Below the pieces are notes generated by a model that ran no database searches, was not told the DNA's origin, and saw nothing but the letters and a program-made list of their open reading frames with translations. DNA of 64,000 nt, taken from contig CM047815.1 in the NCBI GenBank assembly GCA_026214975.1, positions 60,023,852 to 60,087,851 of the forward strand. The letters are read 5' to 3'. Positions 44,830 through 57,890 of this stretch are shown piece after piece. This DNA is from Gentiana macrophylla (Eukaryota; Streptophyta; Magnoliopsida; Gentianales; Gentianaceae). Made by a program: the position numbers and the translations under genes. Position 1 is the first letter of the stretch, and every line of letters begins with the position of its first letter.

Positions 44830-47590
44830 TGAAGGGGTTGTATAGGAATACACACGTTATTTCATCGTAAAGAATCTAGTGGGAGGGCCAGGAACTCCAT
44901 TGATCTCTTGTTTGATAAGAACAGGGCGACTGTTATTGAGCAGGGAGAGTTGGAATGGGTAGTCTCTAGATACTTCACAGGTATCTTCACTTTTTCCCAG
45001 CTGCCAATGCAGGATTTTGAGGGGATGCAGTTCTCTACTCTGGGATTTGCAAAAATTCAACATCTGAGTGTTCCTTACATGAAGGAGGAAGTTCTTCGAG
45101 CACTCAAACAACTTCCAAGGAGAAAATCCTTTAGTCCAGAGGGTATGCACGTTATCTTTTTGCAACTGTTTTGGCATATCATTGGATCTGATGTTTTGCA
45201 GATAATCTTAGCCATCTTCAATGATGGGATGGATCCGGGCCAGATTAAAGCCACTTATAATTCTCTTATCCCTAAAGTAGCATCGCCGACTCGGGTGACC
45301 GATCTCCAACCTATCGCTTTGTGCAACTATGTCTATAAACTTCTCTCATGGGTAATTGTGAACAGGCTCAAATTAGTGATTAATGATGCTATCTCGGGAA
45401 ATCATAGTGCATTTGTTTCGGGCCGGTTAATTACAGATAACACAATTGTTGCTTTTTGAAAGTTGGAATGCAAGGATTCCATAACAATGTTGCTATCAAG
45501 GTAGACATGGAAAAAGCGGTTGACAGCGTGGAGTGGAGCTATCTTTGAGGTGTTGTGCATCAGATGCGGTTCCCTGCGGCATTCATTTAGTTATTGGGCA
45601 AGTGTGTTACTTCAGTGGCTTATTAAGTTCTTGTGAAAGAAATACCAGGCCGCAAGATTGTCCCCACCAGGGGAATTCCATAAGGAGATCCCCTCTCCCA
45701 TTTTCTCCTCTTCATATGTTCAGAAACCTAATGACTTTTCTTGATCGAGCTACGCATACTGGGTTCTGCGCGGGATTCATTTTGGTAGACATGCAGAGGT
45801 CCACATTTCACATCTTTTGTTTGCAGATGACAGCATGCTTCTCTTTAAGTATGTTGGCGGAGCGCTAGAGAATCTACTGGATTTGTTTAACTTGTATAGG
45901 GCTCTCTCAGGACATGCAATTAATTACCACAAATCTTGCTTGTATTTCAACAAGAATTTGAGGCAGGAGGATATGAAGTATATTTCTAATTTCTTGCAGA
46001 TTTTATTGGAGATGGCATAGGTAAGTATTTGAGCATGCCCTTTGTCACTGGCTGTAATAAGTGTTTGATTTTATCCAAGAGCGTAATCTGGGTGAAAAAG
46101 CTCATCTCGCCAGTTGGAAATGAGGTCATGATAAAGTCAGTGTTGCAGGCCATTCTCACTTTCATCATGGAATACTTTAAAGTACCCTATACACTTATCA
46201 AAAAGATCAAGCATTGCATTTGTGGGTCTTTTTTGGGGGGATACAAAGTTGAGGAAGAAGGTGCACTGGCAGAATCGAGACACTTGCTATTTGCCTAAGA
46301 ACCTAGGGGGCTTGGGGTTCCGGAATTTGGATTGCTTTAACTTGGCTCTATTGGAAAAACAATCTTGGCGCTTTCTCACTTGTCCTACAACCCTTGTTAG
46401 CAGTTTACTTAATACTAAGTATCACACAGGGATGTCTGTGAGTGCTGCGGGCTTGGGGCCCAAACCTTCTTTTTTATGACGGAGCTTGCTCGAAGGCAGG
46501 GAACTTTTGTTGATGGGTTTGAGGTGGTGAGTAGGAAACGGGAGTTCGATCTTTGTTTTTCACAATGCTTGGGTCTCCAAGACGCCTTTATTTCTCTTTG
46601 CCTATGCGTCTCATATTCCCAGATAGTCGGCATTGGAACTTGCCCTTGCTCACACAAATCTGTCACTCTTGGGAGATGAATGCCATTACTCAGACACCTA
46701 TTGCAGGGAGTGCTCACCCGGACATGCTGATATGGCACTACAATCGTAAGGGACGATACTCAGTTAAGTCTTGGAATTTTTTGGCTTTGAATTTATATGG
46801 TGGGGCGCATTACTCTACTCAAGCTTCGTTTTCCCTGGGGCCGGACCTTATTTGGAGGGATGTTTTGCAAATCGGTGTGCCACCGAGAGTACATCATCTT
46901 TTGTCGCGGCGCTTGCAGGATTGTTGGCTGTTGGGGATAATATTGTTATGCGTAAGCTTGTAGGGGCGTATGTTTGGCGTGTGGCAAGACATGAGAATCT
47001 ATGTGGCACATGTTGTTTGACTATGACTATGGTTGGCCCATTTTGGGAGATTTGCCCTTTGCAGAGCAACTACCCCAGACTGCATCGATTTTTAAGGAAT
47101 ATCTTGGTATGGCACTGGAGCAGTTTACAGCGGAAGAGGTGTCGACCTTTAGCCAATTGCTTTGGAGCCTTTAGAAAACGCGCTGCAGTGCAGTGTATGA
47201 TGATGCTCCCATTTATGTTTCTTTTGTTGTCCCATCCACCTTACCTAGGAAATGGAATTTAGACAGGCGGTGAGTGCTTATTTTATGTGTAATGTGGGGA
47301 CGTCACACCTTGTGACATGGACCCCCCTCCTTTCGGCAGTTGGAAATATAACACAGATTCCTTTGTGACGGCTGAGGGTTCTGGTATTGGCTTGATCTTC
47401 AGGGATTCTGTTGGCTTGATTATAGTTGTTTCTCTTTCCACTTTGACCCGGAAATTAGTCCATAAGTTATGGAAATGCTGGCAATTATGCCGGTGTTGGA
47501 TGAGGTTGTTCGTTCTGATCTCCCTTCGATTAATTTTTAGAGCGATTGATTGTCGAGTGTCCAAGCTCTTTCGCATTCTTCTGAGGATTT
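44830..47590 (+). pseudogene. LINE (non-LTR retrotransposon) reverse transcriptase, decayed
   Basis: A plus-strand relic of the LINE ORF2. Reading across several frames: SIDLLFDKNRATVIEQGELE, VLRALKQLPRRKSFSPEGMH (RT start), YNSLIPKVASPTRVTDLQPI then ALCNYVYKLLSWVIVNRLK, SAFVSGRLITDN, then the catalytic FADDSMLLF at 45,817 (plants usually have FADD), ALSGHAINYHKSCLYFN, and CYLPKNLGGLGFRNLDCFNL. Parts of the zf-RVT and RNase H ends (SWKYNTDSFVTAEGSGIGLI) follow to 47,590. At least six frame changes and stops. The endonuclease half is missing, as in 5'-truncated LINEs. It is on the opposite strand to the LINE near the window end and differs from it. Confidence 0.8.
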
Positions 47591-47609
47591 GACTGTGCTT
47601 AGCCGCCTT

Positions 47610-47930
47610 ACTGAGGTCGCACGTGTAAGTCGCTTATACTTTCAAGAGTACTAGTTCAATCGTAGTATAACAAAGGAGAATCAAGGTCGATCCCACAGAG
47701 ACAGTGCAACATCGATAACAAACATACTAAAACTAATTCAGACACATAAAGTGGTCTACGACCAACATAGAAACATAAAAAGAAGTGGTATTCCTCCCTC
47801 CTAACCTATCTCCTAGCTTGGTACAATCAATCGTTATGTGATGTTGTGGTGGTGCAATCACGAACTACTAGCAATAGTAATAGGTCTATCGCAGTATAGT
47901 GTGTTGAAATGGTGTCTTAAACCTAATCGG
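47610..47930 (+). repeat. Gypsy LTR-like fragment
   Basis: The phrase TCGTAGTATAACAAAGGAGA then TCAAGGTCGATCCCACAGAG has the same build as the start of the Athila LTR at 50,904 (GATCGTAG...GGGTCGATCCTACGGG). No ends found; a fragment of a related family. Confidence 0.45.
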
Positions 47931-48537
47931 GTTGGACCGGATTCGACCGGGTCTGGTCATTTACAGTTTATTTAGTTCATGTAATAATATTATTATGATT
48001 AATAAAAGCACTTTTGTTATTATGTATTTTGTTTATCTTGATGAACCAAATTTGTTATTGTATATATAGTAACGTCATTAGTATTAAACTGTGATAGAGA
48101 AACCATGATAGGGATTATGGTTGATGTGATCTCGAATCACTTTAATAAGTTTGATACTTAAAAGTCTCTAGTCGCATGTATTGTCATACAGGACATTGAT
48201 AGTATGATTAGACTAACATGTATTGGATGTCTTCTATCTTATTGAAGATAGGGATAGATCTCATCTATAGAAGTGTAAGGACACTTGGGATTTGTGCGTG
48301 GGCGTGTCTTTGGAGAATGCGACGACGTTAGACCCACTTACATTACATTAAGCGTCGCAGTATGTGGCAGTTGTGTAATTATCCCGAGACCGGAGTCTTC
48401 ATGGCATCACGGTGTGGATTGTCATGTTTTGACACTATTGAGGTTTCCTCTATTCAGGGGGTGATCATGAGGTAGTGCTCGGGTATGATATTGAAGCATG
48501 CGTAGGATACATGTTGTTCGTCTGGAAATCGCGTATC
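47931..48537 (+). repeat. LTR-like fragment related to positions 1-600
   Basis: Non-coding, with an AATAAAAG signal near 48,000. The last 100 bases resemble the inverted first 100 bases of the window. Truncated on the right by the SIRE-like LTR. Confidence 0.4.
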
Positions 48538-50332
48538 TGTTAGAAATAAAATTTGAAGTTTTGATGATGATTTCTCTATATTTATTTAATTGTTTGTTTA
48601 CATCCCATTGATGAAGTGCATGAACTAACTGTTATAGTGAAAAGTTAAAAGATGTCTAGAACTGAATGTATATGATTTATTAGAATCTGATCTTTGTATA
48701 GGTTGCATCAGGAAATCACTGTAATAGATAAGGAGTCGTAAAACTGAACACTGGAAGTCATATGGAAATTGGATATCATAATGTTATAAAAACTGAAAGT
48801 GTTACTCAGAACTAAAACTGAGAAGTACTCAGAACAGAACAAGGTAAGTTCGCCGAGGGATCAAACTCAGTTGGCTTATCTAGAAGCTAAAGGCAGAGGG
48901 GACAAACTCAGTTTATGAAGGCTGAGAGACATAGACTCAGTTATTGAAGACAGAAGAACTAAGGGTTCAAACTCAGTTTATGAAGATCAAAGCCGAGACT
49001 ATAAAGTTGGAATTCAGGCAAGTTTGTGATGGTCTGAACCGACTTTATACATCTTGTATGAAGACCTAAGATACATAAGGACAATGATATGTTAGATGAT
49101 ATAATTTTTATATGGTGTACTCTGGTCAAGTCAATAAAGACCAGATGAAGTTAGAGTACTCAGTTTTAGAAGAAGAGTACACAACTGAGTTAATGCTCTA
49201 TATCAGTTGGAGACTGAAAAACTGACCTACTCAGTTATACAAGCTTAAAACAGTCATACCTTAAAATACTCAGTTTAATGCATATGTCATCCAAGAACTG
49301 AAGAAAAATCGGAACGTTGAAAAGCAAGCATTTTCATTGGATGATGGACATACATGTCAGAACGGTCACTGACAAATCTGACATATAGCCGTTGATAGCT
49401 ACAAGGATTCAAATTTAAACAAGATGAACATTGGATAGCACACTATAAATAGAGGACTTAGCAACAAGGATAAAAATGCATTCAATAAAAATGCTATCAC
49501 ATCATGCTTACAAAGATAAATCAAGAAATCTTCAAGTGTTCAAGCTACAAAGACTTAATCAAGACATCAACACTTTGAAGAACCACAAGCAAGAATCACT
49601 TACTTGATTCGAAGCCCAACTTTGATTTTTGATCAAAGGTTGAGACTGTGAAGCAAATCCGGTCTAGGATTTGTCAATGACAGTTGTTTGTTTTGCAGTC
49701 GGGCAGACTGTGGTTTTGGTGGAGCTGGAGAAGAGGCAATTCAACCCTCTACGGACCAGTGGAAGCAGTTGGAGTGCAGCAATCCGACCTGTTCTTTGAT
49801 TGTGTAGATAGTGAAGCTATAAGAATTAGCCAATGACTATTGTTTAGGACTTTTTGTAACCGATCTACCTCAAAGAGTTCTAGTGGAATTTTCCTCCTAC
49901 ATCACAAGGTTAGAGAGGACTGACATGATTACACCACCTGTAACCTCTATAATTTCTTGTCTTATTTACTTACTTTATTTACGCATTTACTTACTGTTAT
50001 TTACATTTCCATATCTGTGATTGTTGTAATCTTGTTTGTTCAAGCATACAAAACTGATTGTATTTCACACAGAACACAAAACTGACAGAACTCAGTTTTT
50101 GCATATCAGCTTTTTCATGGATACAACAATATCAGTTTAAAAAGGCTAAAACTTAATCCGCTGCCGGTTAACTCAGTTTGAGCATAAGTCAGTCTGACTT
50201 TATACTCACATTTGTTAGCTCAACTCCACACAAGTTTAATTGAATCCAGCTTTAGTTTTAAGTATCTAGTTTTTGGTGACAAATTTATTCACCCCCTTTT
50301 AAACTTATGTCAGCCTTTTCATGGGACCAACA
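48538..50332 (+). repeat. LTR of a second SIRE-like copia element
   Basis: TGTTAGAAATAAAATTTG to GGGACCAACA, 1,795 bases, followed at once by a Met-tRNA primer-binding site. So it is the 5' LTR of a plus-strand element whose body was pushed to the right by later insertions and lies outside the window. More than a dozen ACTCAG/ACTGAG words lie in the first two thirds. A CACTATAAATAGAGGAC stretch near 49,440 is a good TATA box. Confidence 0.85.
49442..49450 (+). promoter_or_regulatory. TATA box of the SIRE-like LTR
   Basis: CTATAAATAG fits the plant TATA consensus. It lies after the ACTCAG-rich stretch, as expected for the U3/R border. About 890 bases of LTR follow. Confidence 0.6.
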
Positions 50333-50333
50333 A

Positions 50334-50348
50334 TTGGTATCAAAGCAG
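50334..50348 (+). other. Primer-binding site, initiator Met-tRNA type
   Basis: TTGGTATCAAAGCAG directly after the LTR; TGGTATCARAGC is the usual copia site. Same position and type as in the minus-strand element at 7.4 kb. Confidence 0.88.
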
Positions 50349-50436
50349 TGTTCTTTGATAAGGACTTGTTCTGATAATATCCTCTAATTGATCTTCTGAA
50401 AAAGCTCAGTTTTCACAGTTCCTAGTTTTTCGAAAC

Positions 50437-50903
50437 TTTTTTTTAAAGCAACTTTATTTTTATTGATAAACCAAATAAAGAGCTACAATGTTCATTGCCA
50501 TATCCTGGCCCGCCCCAAGTTTACGTGATAGAGTGCATAGCATGGCCTCCTTAAACCCTATGTGTGGCAAACCCAGAGTAGGAAAATCCATCACATAGGG
50601 AAGAGTACTCGTTCAATGCACTCCCAATAAAATCCCTACCCCATAAATAATTACATCAGTGGAAATCAAAGTGGAATAAATGTTGTAACTTTGTCGTCTG
50701 CCTTGTGTATACGATCGAAGGAGATAAACTCAAAGATCGCTTCGCACCCTCATCTGAACTTGCATGAGCAACAGAGAATTGTGGTCCTTCCTGGTGAAAT
50801 TACGACATGACTGGTCCATAAAGTGAGCAGCTACACCCATGTCAGAAGCTATACCAAGAAAATAAAGGGGTAGATAAAAAACTAGAAAAAGTATGAGCAC
50901 ATC
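50437..50903 (-). mobile_element. 3' end of a minus-strand LINE, left part
   Basis: Starts with a T run on the plus strand (the poly-A tail of the LINE). It breaks into the leader of the SIRE-like element and runs to ACATC at 50,899-50,903, where the Athila element begins. The rest continues at 62,772. No coding here; this is the LINE 3' untranslated part. Confidence 0.7.
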
Positions 50904-52528
50904 TGTCCCGGATTTGTCTAATGCGAATAAACAAGTAATAATATTTATAAACCGGTTAACCTCAAGTATAAGGATCGTAGTCTGAGAGGTTAATGCCGGG
51001 TCGATCCTACGGGAGGCGGCGAATGTGAATCCTAGTTTTTGCTTTAAACTAACTATGTCACGAATCTAACCTAAACGAATAACTAACCTAAACAAATATG
51101 CGAGAAAAAGTAACTAGACAGAGGATTGCTCCAATGCTAGGCAAGATTGAAAGCGATAAAACTAAACTAAACTAAAGTACAGAAAAGTAAACTAAAGCTA
51201 AACAATTCAAGTTTTAAGGATTAAATCAAATTATAACGAACGAACAAGCAATTGATCCACCTATCCTATCAACATTCAATTCTAACTCGGATTAATTCGT
51301 GATCTCTACTCAAGTCGTGATTCACCTAATCAAAGGCATAAACTCCTACTACTCGTAGGCGAGTTCGTTTTCTAATCTTTTATCTTTCGATGTTAAAGAT
51401 TACGTCTTTCTAACCTAGGCGTGAAATCTTTCGATTTCTAATCTAGAAAATCAATCTAATAACTTTTGTTTTGATTAGATTAAAGGTCTAAACTTTTATC
51501 ATGGTGATCTAACATTAACATGACTCTCATCAAGTTAAAACAATCATAAAAGCAAAGATCTTTCGATGTAATTGCAATACACAATAATAAACAATGATAA
51601 AAGAAACAACTTCGAAGTAGAAACTCATGACTTAATCACGAACAAAACTGAATTGTTGATGGACGGCTTCACAACGCTTGTTCAAAGAGGGATTAGCCTC
51701 TTAGCATCCTTTGAAAGCTTGAAATTGACGAATTAAAGAACATAAATATACCTAATCTAATCTAGAAATTAAAGTGCATAAACCGGAAGAAAATAGGGTA
51801 AAACGCAGCGGCTGAGCCGCCCCTAAGATATTAGGGTTGAATTGTATGATTAGGGTTTGGGAAATCGCGCCTATTTATAGATTTTTAGGTCGGTTTCATT
51901 GAGTCGGTGCCGTGGGACGCCCGTCCACTATCTTGGAAGCTCGTCCAGCCTCTATGAACGGAGAATGAACGCTCGTTCAGAACGCGTCTGAACTCTCTGA
52001 ATGTAAAATACGATTCTGGACGCCAGTTCACTTTTATGGACGCCCGTCCACTACCTTGCTCTAGTATTTTGCTCATAACTTCACTTCTAGGGATCCGAAT
52101 GAGGTGATTCAACATGCGTTGGAAAGATATTTCAATCCTCTACAACTTTCATCAAGACAACTTTCCCTGAAAGTGCCTAAAAGTGTGGACAAAATCCCCA
52201 TGAAGTGCCTGGTTCCGGTTTCTTCAATGATTCTTCACTTAAACATCTTTCAACTCTTCCATCTTCATGTGATCATCGTTTAAGCTCCTTACTCATCATG
52301 AAAACATACCTAACAACATGATAGAAACATGCAAAATGTAACATCATACGGATAAACATAAAACACCGTTAAAATCACGTAAATATCTCGATTTTGCATT
52401 TAAACACATTTAAAACTCGTTTGCTCAATAAATCTAATAAGCACTTACTTTTCTATGCAATTTATCAGATTATGGGAGAAATCGTTACGAAATATAACGG
52501 TATAAATCACATAAAATCACCCTTAACA
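50904..52528 (-). repeat. 3' LTR of the Athila element
   Basis: TGTCCCGGATTTG to ACCCTTAACA on the plus strand. It differs from the right LTR by small indels (for example near 51,349, 51,806 and 51,913) and a few substitutions. Confidence 0.95.
51905..52060. repeat. Palindrome cluster in the Athila LTR
   Basis: GGACGCCCGTCC, GAACGCTCGTTC, GGACGCCAGTTC and GGACGCCCGTCC follow one another within 150 bases. All fit RRACGCYNGTYY-type inverted repeats. A matching cluster is in the other LTR at 62,155-62,300. Confidence 0.85.
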
Positions 52529-52545
52529 ACTCCCCCACACTTAAA
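52529..52545 (-). other. Polypurine tract of the Athila element
   Basis: On the minus strand TTAAGTGTGGGGGAGT abuts the LTR start. This is the plus-strand primer and confirms orientation. Confidence 0.85.
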
Positions 52546-54041
52546 CCTTGCTCGTCCCGAGAAAAACAAAACAAAATCAAGCTCGAGATAGTATAGACAT
52601 CTCAACAAATATAACATATATTCAATAACTTAGAAGTTCACCATCGTGTGTGTGTGCATAGCCATAGAAAACTTCCACTAAATCCAAACTTGAGGAACTC
52701 AAAGTAAAACTAGCTAATACCCCCTCGTAGACTAGCAATAAATGACACTCATAAGATGCACCCTACAAACGTGACATATCCCGAAAAGAATGATCGAATA
52801 TATCTAGGGCCTTTCTGAAATACTCAAAGGATAATCCCTACAACATATCTATCAGTTTATACTGGGGATAAGATTAACGAAAGACTAAGTCTTATATTCA
52901 TTTCATAACCAATTTCAAGTTGATTTAATTACTTCACATTTAAACACACATCAGAATGAGCTATTGCCCGTCATAGCAGAATAGGACATACGTGGTATAC
53001 CCTACCTTACTCAAATCATAAAGCAGCTTCTTCTGACCGTCGTGAGCTTTTGGTCATCATAGTGGAATAAAACATTTGAGATAATGCCTTACCGCACTCA
53101 AATCATCGACCGACTTCCGACACACACTATTGATTTCATTATTAACTCAACTTTTTCAAATGACATTAGCTACGTATTACTTATCACATTCAAACTTCTA
53201 GATATTCACGATGACCTCATACTACGGAACTAAATACAAACTACCATAAATCTCACGATATATACGTAGCACTAAGTACATGACTTATAAGAAAATCAAA
53301 AACTACTAATCCAAAACGGGGTATAACCTTATAAAAATAGCTCTTCATTCACTATGGCACGTGAAAAATAAATCAGGTGAAACAACTAACTTATCAAACA
53401 TATGACATAAAGCATCGATGAATATAACAAACCGAACAAAACATGCATTGCTCACTCGAGACAAAACACAAATTTTGAAAATTTAGCCCATTTTAGCATA
53501 GAAATAACATCATATAAGCAAATGGTAGATACATAGCGATCATTCCCCTCCCCCACACTTAAATAACAACATGTCCTCATGTTGTGCAGAATAAGAGAAA
53601 CTTAGCTGATTGTAGTTCTAAAGTGGCAATTCCGGAAGTGCTACGTATCAACTCCAGAAAGGCTTGATGAAAGCTGAGAAGCATGGACCATCCACCAGAA
53701 AACTGACATCATCTGAAAGCTCACAAGTGCTATAGCAAATATCCTGCATACATGAAAAACAACACAAAACGTACCTCGGGGATACAAGGGATTAAACCAT
53801 ATCGTGCAAAAGTGATAGAGATAAAGATAAGAGGAAATCGTAAGCAAAACAACACTTCGACCCTGTATAAGGTTAGGACGGCTGACTGACAAAAACAACA
53901 CAATCCTAATAAGATTAAAACAACTAGAACAAGGAAAAATAACTAAAGAAAGAAACTAGTATAATAAGGGATATCTAGGATGCCTCCTAGTAGCGCTTAA
54001 TGGTTATTGTCGTTAGCTCGACACATTTGAAGCTCACTGGA
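52546..54041. other. Athila 3' non-coding region, no env-like ORF
   Basis: About 1.5 kb between integrase end and purine tract without a credible reading frame. Athila relatives often carry an env-like ORF here; none can be seen. Confidence 0.6.
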
Positions 54042-55742
54042 TCAAGGCCATTTAACCTTCTCGCCACCCACTACCTCGTAAGCTTTGGTCGAGAGTGTGG
54101 CCGCAGAAAACAAAGACTTAACACATGGGGTTAAATCCTTTATAGCTTTCCAAATACGTTTAAACTTCCCCATGGTTGACCTCTTCGTCTTCTGAAGCTT
54201 TTGATGACATCTGCGTTGACGCTCCTTCCAATACTCTTCCATATCCCAACTACCAGCTAGAACCTCCTCAGATTGATCACAACCGTCATCCTCAGAAAAC
54301 AAGTCGGGTGAAAACTCGTCAGACTCGTCGACTTTAGGGGTGCTACACCCGAGGATATCGAGAAATCGAACAGTCAAAGGCTTTACCTTGGGTTCACCAA
54401 TGTAATGCTTGCATCGTTGACCATTCACTCGGAACGGTTGATCGCCATAACCGCGCAGCTCTAGAACGCCTCCAGGAATGATTTGGAGAATCTCAAATGG
54501 ACCAGACCAACGTGTTCTCAACTTCCCAGGAAACAAATGTAACCTAGAATTGTATAAGAGAACTTGCTCGCCGACCTGGAATTCTCTCTTCTTTATCTTG
54601 GCGTCATGGAGTAGCTTCATCTTTTCCTTACTAATCCTGGCGCTTTCATAAGCCTGGAGTCTAAATTCATCAAGCTCATGCAACTGCTGCATCCGGTGTT
54701 TGCCACAGGATTGGGAATCGAAGTTAAGAAACTTTGTAGCCCAATAAGCTCTGTGCTCTAGCTCAACTGGCAGATGGCACGGCTTACCGTAAACCATTTG
54801 ATATGGCGATGTACCCATAGGGGTCTTATAGGCAAATCTATATGCCCAAAGTACATCGTCCAACTTCGCACTCGATCTTTTCTATGACTATTCACCGTCT
54901 TCTCCAGGATTTTCTTAATGCTCAAGTTGTTCTTTTCAACTCGACCCACTAGTCATCGGATGATATGGTGTGCCAATTTTATGGCGAACACCATACTTCT
55001 CGAGGACTTTTTCCAAAGGTCGGTTGCAAAAGTGTGTCCCTTCATCACTGATCAAGGCACGTGGACATCCAAACCTCACAAAGATGTTCTTCTTCAGAAA
55101 TTTCATGACCGTTTTATGATCATTGTGAGGAGTGGCTACTGCCTCCACCCATTTCGAAACATAGTCGACGCAAACTAAGATGTATTTGTTGCCACACGAT
55201 GATGGGAAAGGTCCCATAAAATCGATGCCCCATACATCAAAGACTTCGCACTCTAAGATGGGTTTCAAAGGCATGTCAAAACGCCTTGTCAAAGCTCCGG
55301 TTCTTTGGCAACGATCACAAGCTTTGCGAAAGCTTGCGGCCCTTAAAGATCGTGGGCCAATAGAAACCGGATGGAAGATCTTCGCAACCGTTTTCCAAGG
55401 ACCAAAGTGACCACCTGTGGGTCCACTATGGCATTGCTCGATTATATCACGTTGCTCGGATTCTGGAACACATCTCCTAAGCAAACCATCTTTACAGATC
55501 TTGAAAAGATAAGGTTCATCCCAAACGAAATATTTCATATCAGAGAAGAACTTCTTCTTCTCTTGATAAGACATTTCAGGATCGAGATAACGGGCATGAA
55601 GGTAGTTTACAATGGAGGAGTACCATGGAACATCGGGAGGACAACCGTCTATCAACATAATGTTTTCTAGAGGAAAGTAAAGATCTATATCATCTGGTTC
55701 ATCCTTTTCCTCACTTAACACCCTAGAAACATGATCCGCCAC
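54042..55742 (-). pseudogene. Athila integrase, one frame break
   Basis: Integrase joins the DNA copy to the host genome. The zinc-binding part is HSGPTGGHFGPWKTVAKIFH and CDRCQRTGALTRR. The DDE core has VWGIDFMGPFPSSCGNKYIL (Asp), PRALISDEGTHFCNRPLEKV (Asp) and, after the break, the region to the Glu. The first frame ends at YHPMTSGSS near 54,936, where relatives read YHPQTSGQxExSNxxIK. The second frame (54,863-54,042) has [40 protein letters not shown] and the C-terminal GPF/Y-type module [17 protein letters not shown]. The join lies near 54,870-54,945, with a small deletion. Clear Athila type. Confidence 0.88.
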
Positions 55743-55781
55743 TACGTTCTCACTGCCCTTTTTTTCTTTTATTTTAAAGCG

Positions 55782-57240
55782 TCAAACTCTTGGAGGGTCA
55801 GATCCAACGCAGTAAGCGCGGTTTAGCTTCCTTTTGGTCATGAGATATCGCAAAGCAGCGTGGTCAGTCCACACAATCACTTGAGCACCTAGCAAGTAAC
55901 TACGAAACTTATCCATAGCAAAGACTACGGCTAATAATTCCTTTTCAGTGGTTGTGTAGTTAACTTGAGAAGGATTCAGTGTGTGACTGGCATAATAGAT
56001 AGGCTGGAACTTTCCATTAAGCTTTTGCTCTAAGACTCGCACTCAACAAAGATAGTTGGATGCATCGCACATAAGCTCAAAGGTAAGTTCGGTCAATGTG
56101 TGAAATAAGAATTGGAGCGGATATTAACCGATTCTTGAGCTCCTCAAACGCTTGCTTGCAGTTTTCATCGAAATTGAACTCAACGTCTTCCTTGAGCAGA
56201 GTAGATAGGGGCTTGGCTACTTTGGAAAAATCTTGGATGAATCTCCTATAGAAACCGACATGTCCGAGGAAACCTCTGACTTCGCGTACATTCTTAGGAT
56301 AACTCATCTTCTCAATAGCTTCTACCTTGGCCCTATCTACTTCTATACCTTTGGCGGACACTTTGTGGCGAAGAACTATCCCTCATCGACCATAAAATGG
56401 CATTTTTCCCAATTGAGTACTAAGTCCTTTTCCACACATCTAGACAACACCTGATCAAGATTATTTAGGCAGTCATCAAAGGATTGACCGAAAACCGAAA
56501 AATCGTCCATAAAAATCTCCATGCACTTTTCAACTAGCCCGTCAAAGATTGCCATCATACACCTTTGAAAGGTGGTGGGGGCATTGCATAGACCAAATGG
56601 CATCCGCTTTGAAAGCGAATGTACCATAAGGGCAAGTGAAAGTGGTCTTCTCTTGGTCAACAGGATCGATGGGTATTCGGAAGTATCCTCGAATATCCAT
56701 CCAGAAGCGAAGAGAATGCGTGCCTGCTAGACACTCAAGCATTTGATCAATGAATGGAAGGGAAATGATCTTTCATTGTGACCTCATTGAGTTTTCGTAG
56801 TCAATACTGCACTCTATAGCACTGTAACTAGCCTCAATGCTATCTCCTCTCCTTCTCATTCTTCTCAATAGTAATTCCACCTTTCTTGGGGACCACTGAG
56901 TGGGGACACCCACTCACTATCAAAGCAATGGCGTATATGATACCCATATCTAGAAGCTTAATGATTTCCTTCTTGACTACTTCTTTGCATGTGAGGGTTG
57001 AGCCTTCTCTCTGAGGTCTGTCTAACTCGTTTTGCACCCTCCTCGCCTTGATCTTGTGCATACAGATGTCGGGAGATATCCTCGGATATCTCCCACCGCC
57101 ATCCAAAGGCTTTTTCATTTTTGCGCAAGACGTTTAACAATTTAAGCTCCTCTATACGAGATAGCTTGGCAGAGATGATCAAAGGAAGCTTGTCACCTTC
57201 TCTCGTAAATACATACTTAAGATGTTTAGGCAACGGCTTT
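55782..57240 (-). pseudogene. Athila reverse transcriptase and RNase H, frameshifted
   Basis: RT fragments in order: LLDMGIIYAI and VVPKKGGITIEKNE (57,118-56,840), then FWMDIRGYFRIPIDPVDQEK and TTFTCPYGTFAF. A frame change follows, then MPFGLCNAPTTFQRCMMAIF and the catalytic EIFMDDFSVFG (FMDD), GFLGHVGFYRRFIQDFSKVA, and the RNase H start ILISHID. RNase H goes on in 56,042-55,782: FQPIYYASHTLNPSQVNYTT, TEKELLAVVFAMDKFRSYLL, VIVWTDHAALRYLM. At least four frame changes. The catalytic Asp pair of RT and the RNase H Glu and Asp are all still present. Confidence 0.88.
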
Positions 57241-57579
57241 GAACCAAGTCTCTGAGGGGTTCCTCTAGACTTGATTTAAGATCACCACTCTTCAACTCAA
57301 CATCGCCGAGCTTACTTAGTGGTCCTACCGCCAAGGCTTCTTCTCTTAGCTCATCCTCAAAATCACCGCTAACTCGGTCTAGATTGACCACACCATGATT
57401 ATTCAGATTATCAATCAATCGCTCATATTCGCGCTTCTACGCCAAGACTTGCTTATCCATGAAGTCATTGAAGTCATCAGACGTCTCTCAATGGAATGTA
57501 CCGGTTGGAGAACCGGAAGGTACATTGATAGATTTAGAAACATCTTTGTAACTCACCTCCTGGTCACCAACTCGAATGG

Positions 57580-57890
57580 TCACGTGCCCACCATCACAAT
57601 CGATGAGGGCTCTAGCGTAGATAGAAAAGGTCTTCCGAGAATCAAAGGGACACTTTCACTTTTCTCAATATCCAAGACGTGCCTACCAATCGGAAAGGTA
57701 AACCTATCTATTTGAACCAATACGTCCCTTAAGATTCCTGAAGCTTTCTTAGAGGACCTATCAGCGAACTGCAAATTCATGGTCGTGGGTTCTAGAAGAC
57801 TTTGTAAACCCAGTTGCTTGCACACAGATAATGGCATCAAGTCGATAGATGCACCTGGTCACATAAGGAATTTGGGAAGACTAGTCCTCC
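57580..57890 (-). pseudogene. Athila aspartic protease, broken at the active site
   Basis: The frame MPLSVCKQLGLQSLLEPTTM ... GRPFLSTLEPSS is the second part of the Athila protease. The catalytic part D-x-GASI should precede it. The bases at about 57,842-57,862 would read xGASIDLMPL if one base were present that is missing in the TGTGACC-AGGTGC stretch; as written it shifts and stops. Confidence 0.75.
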
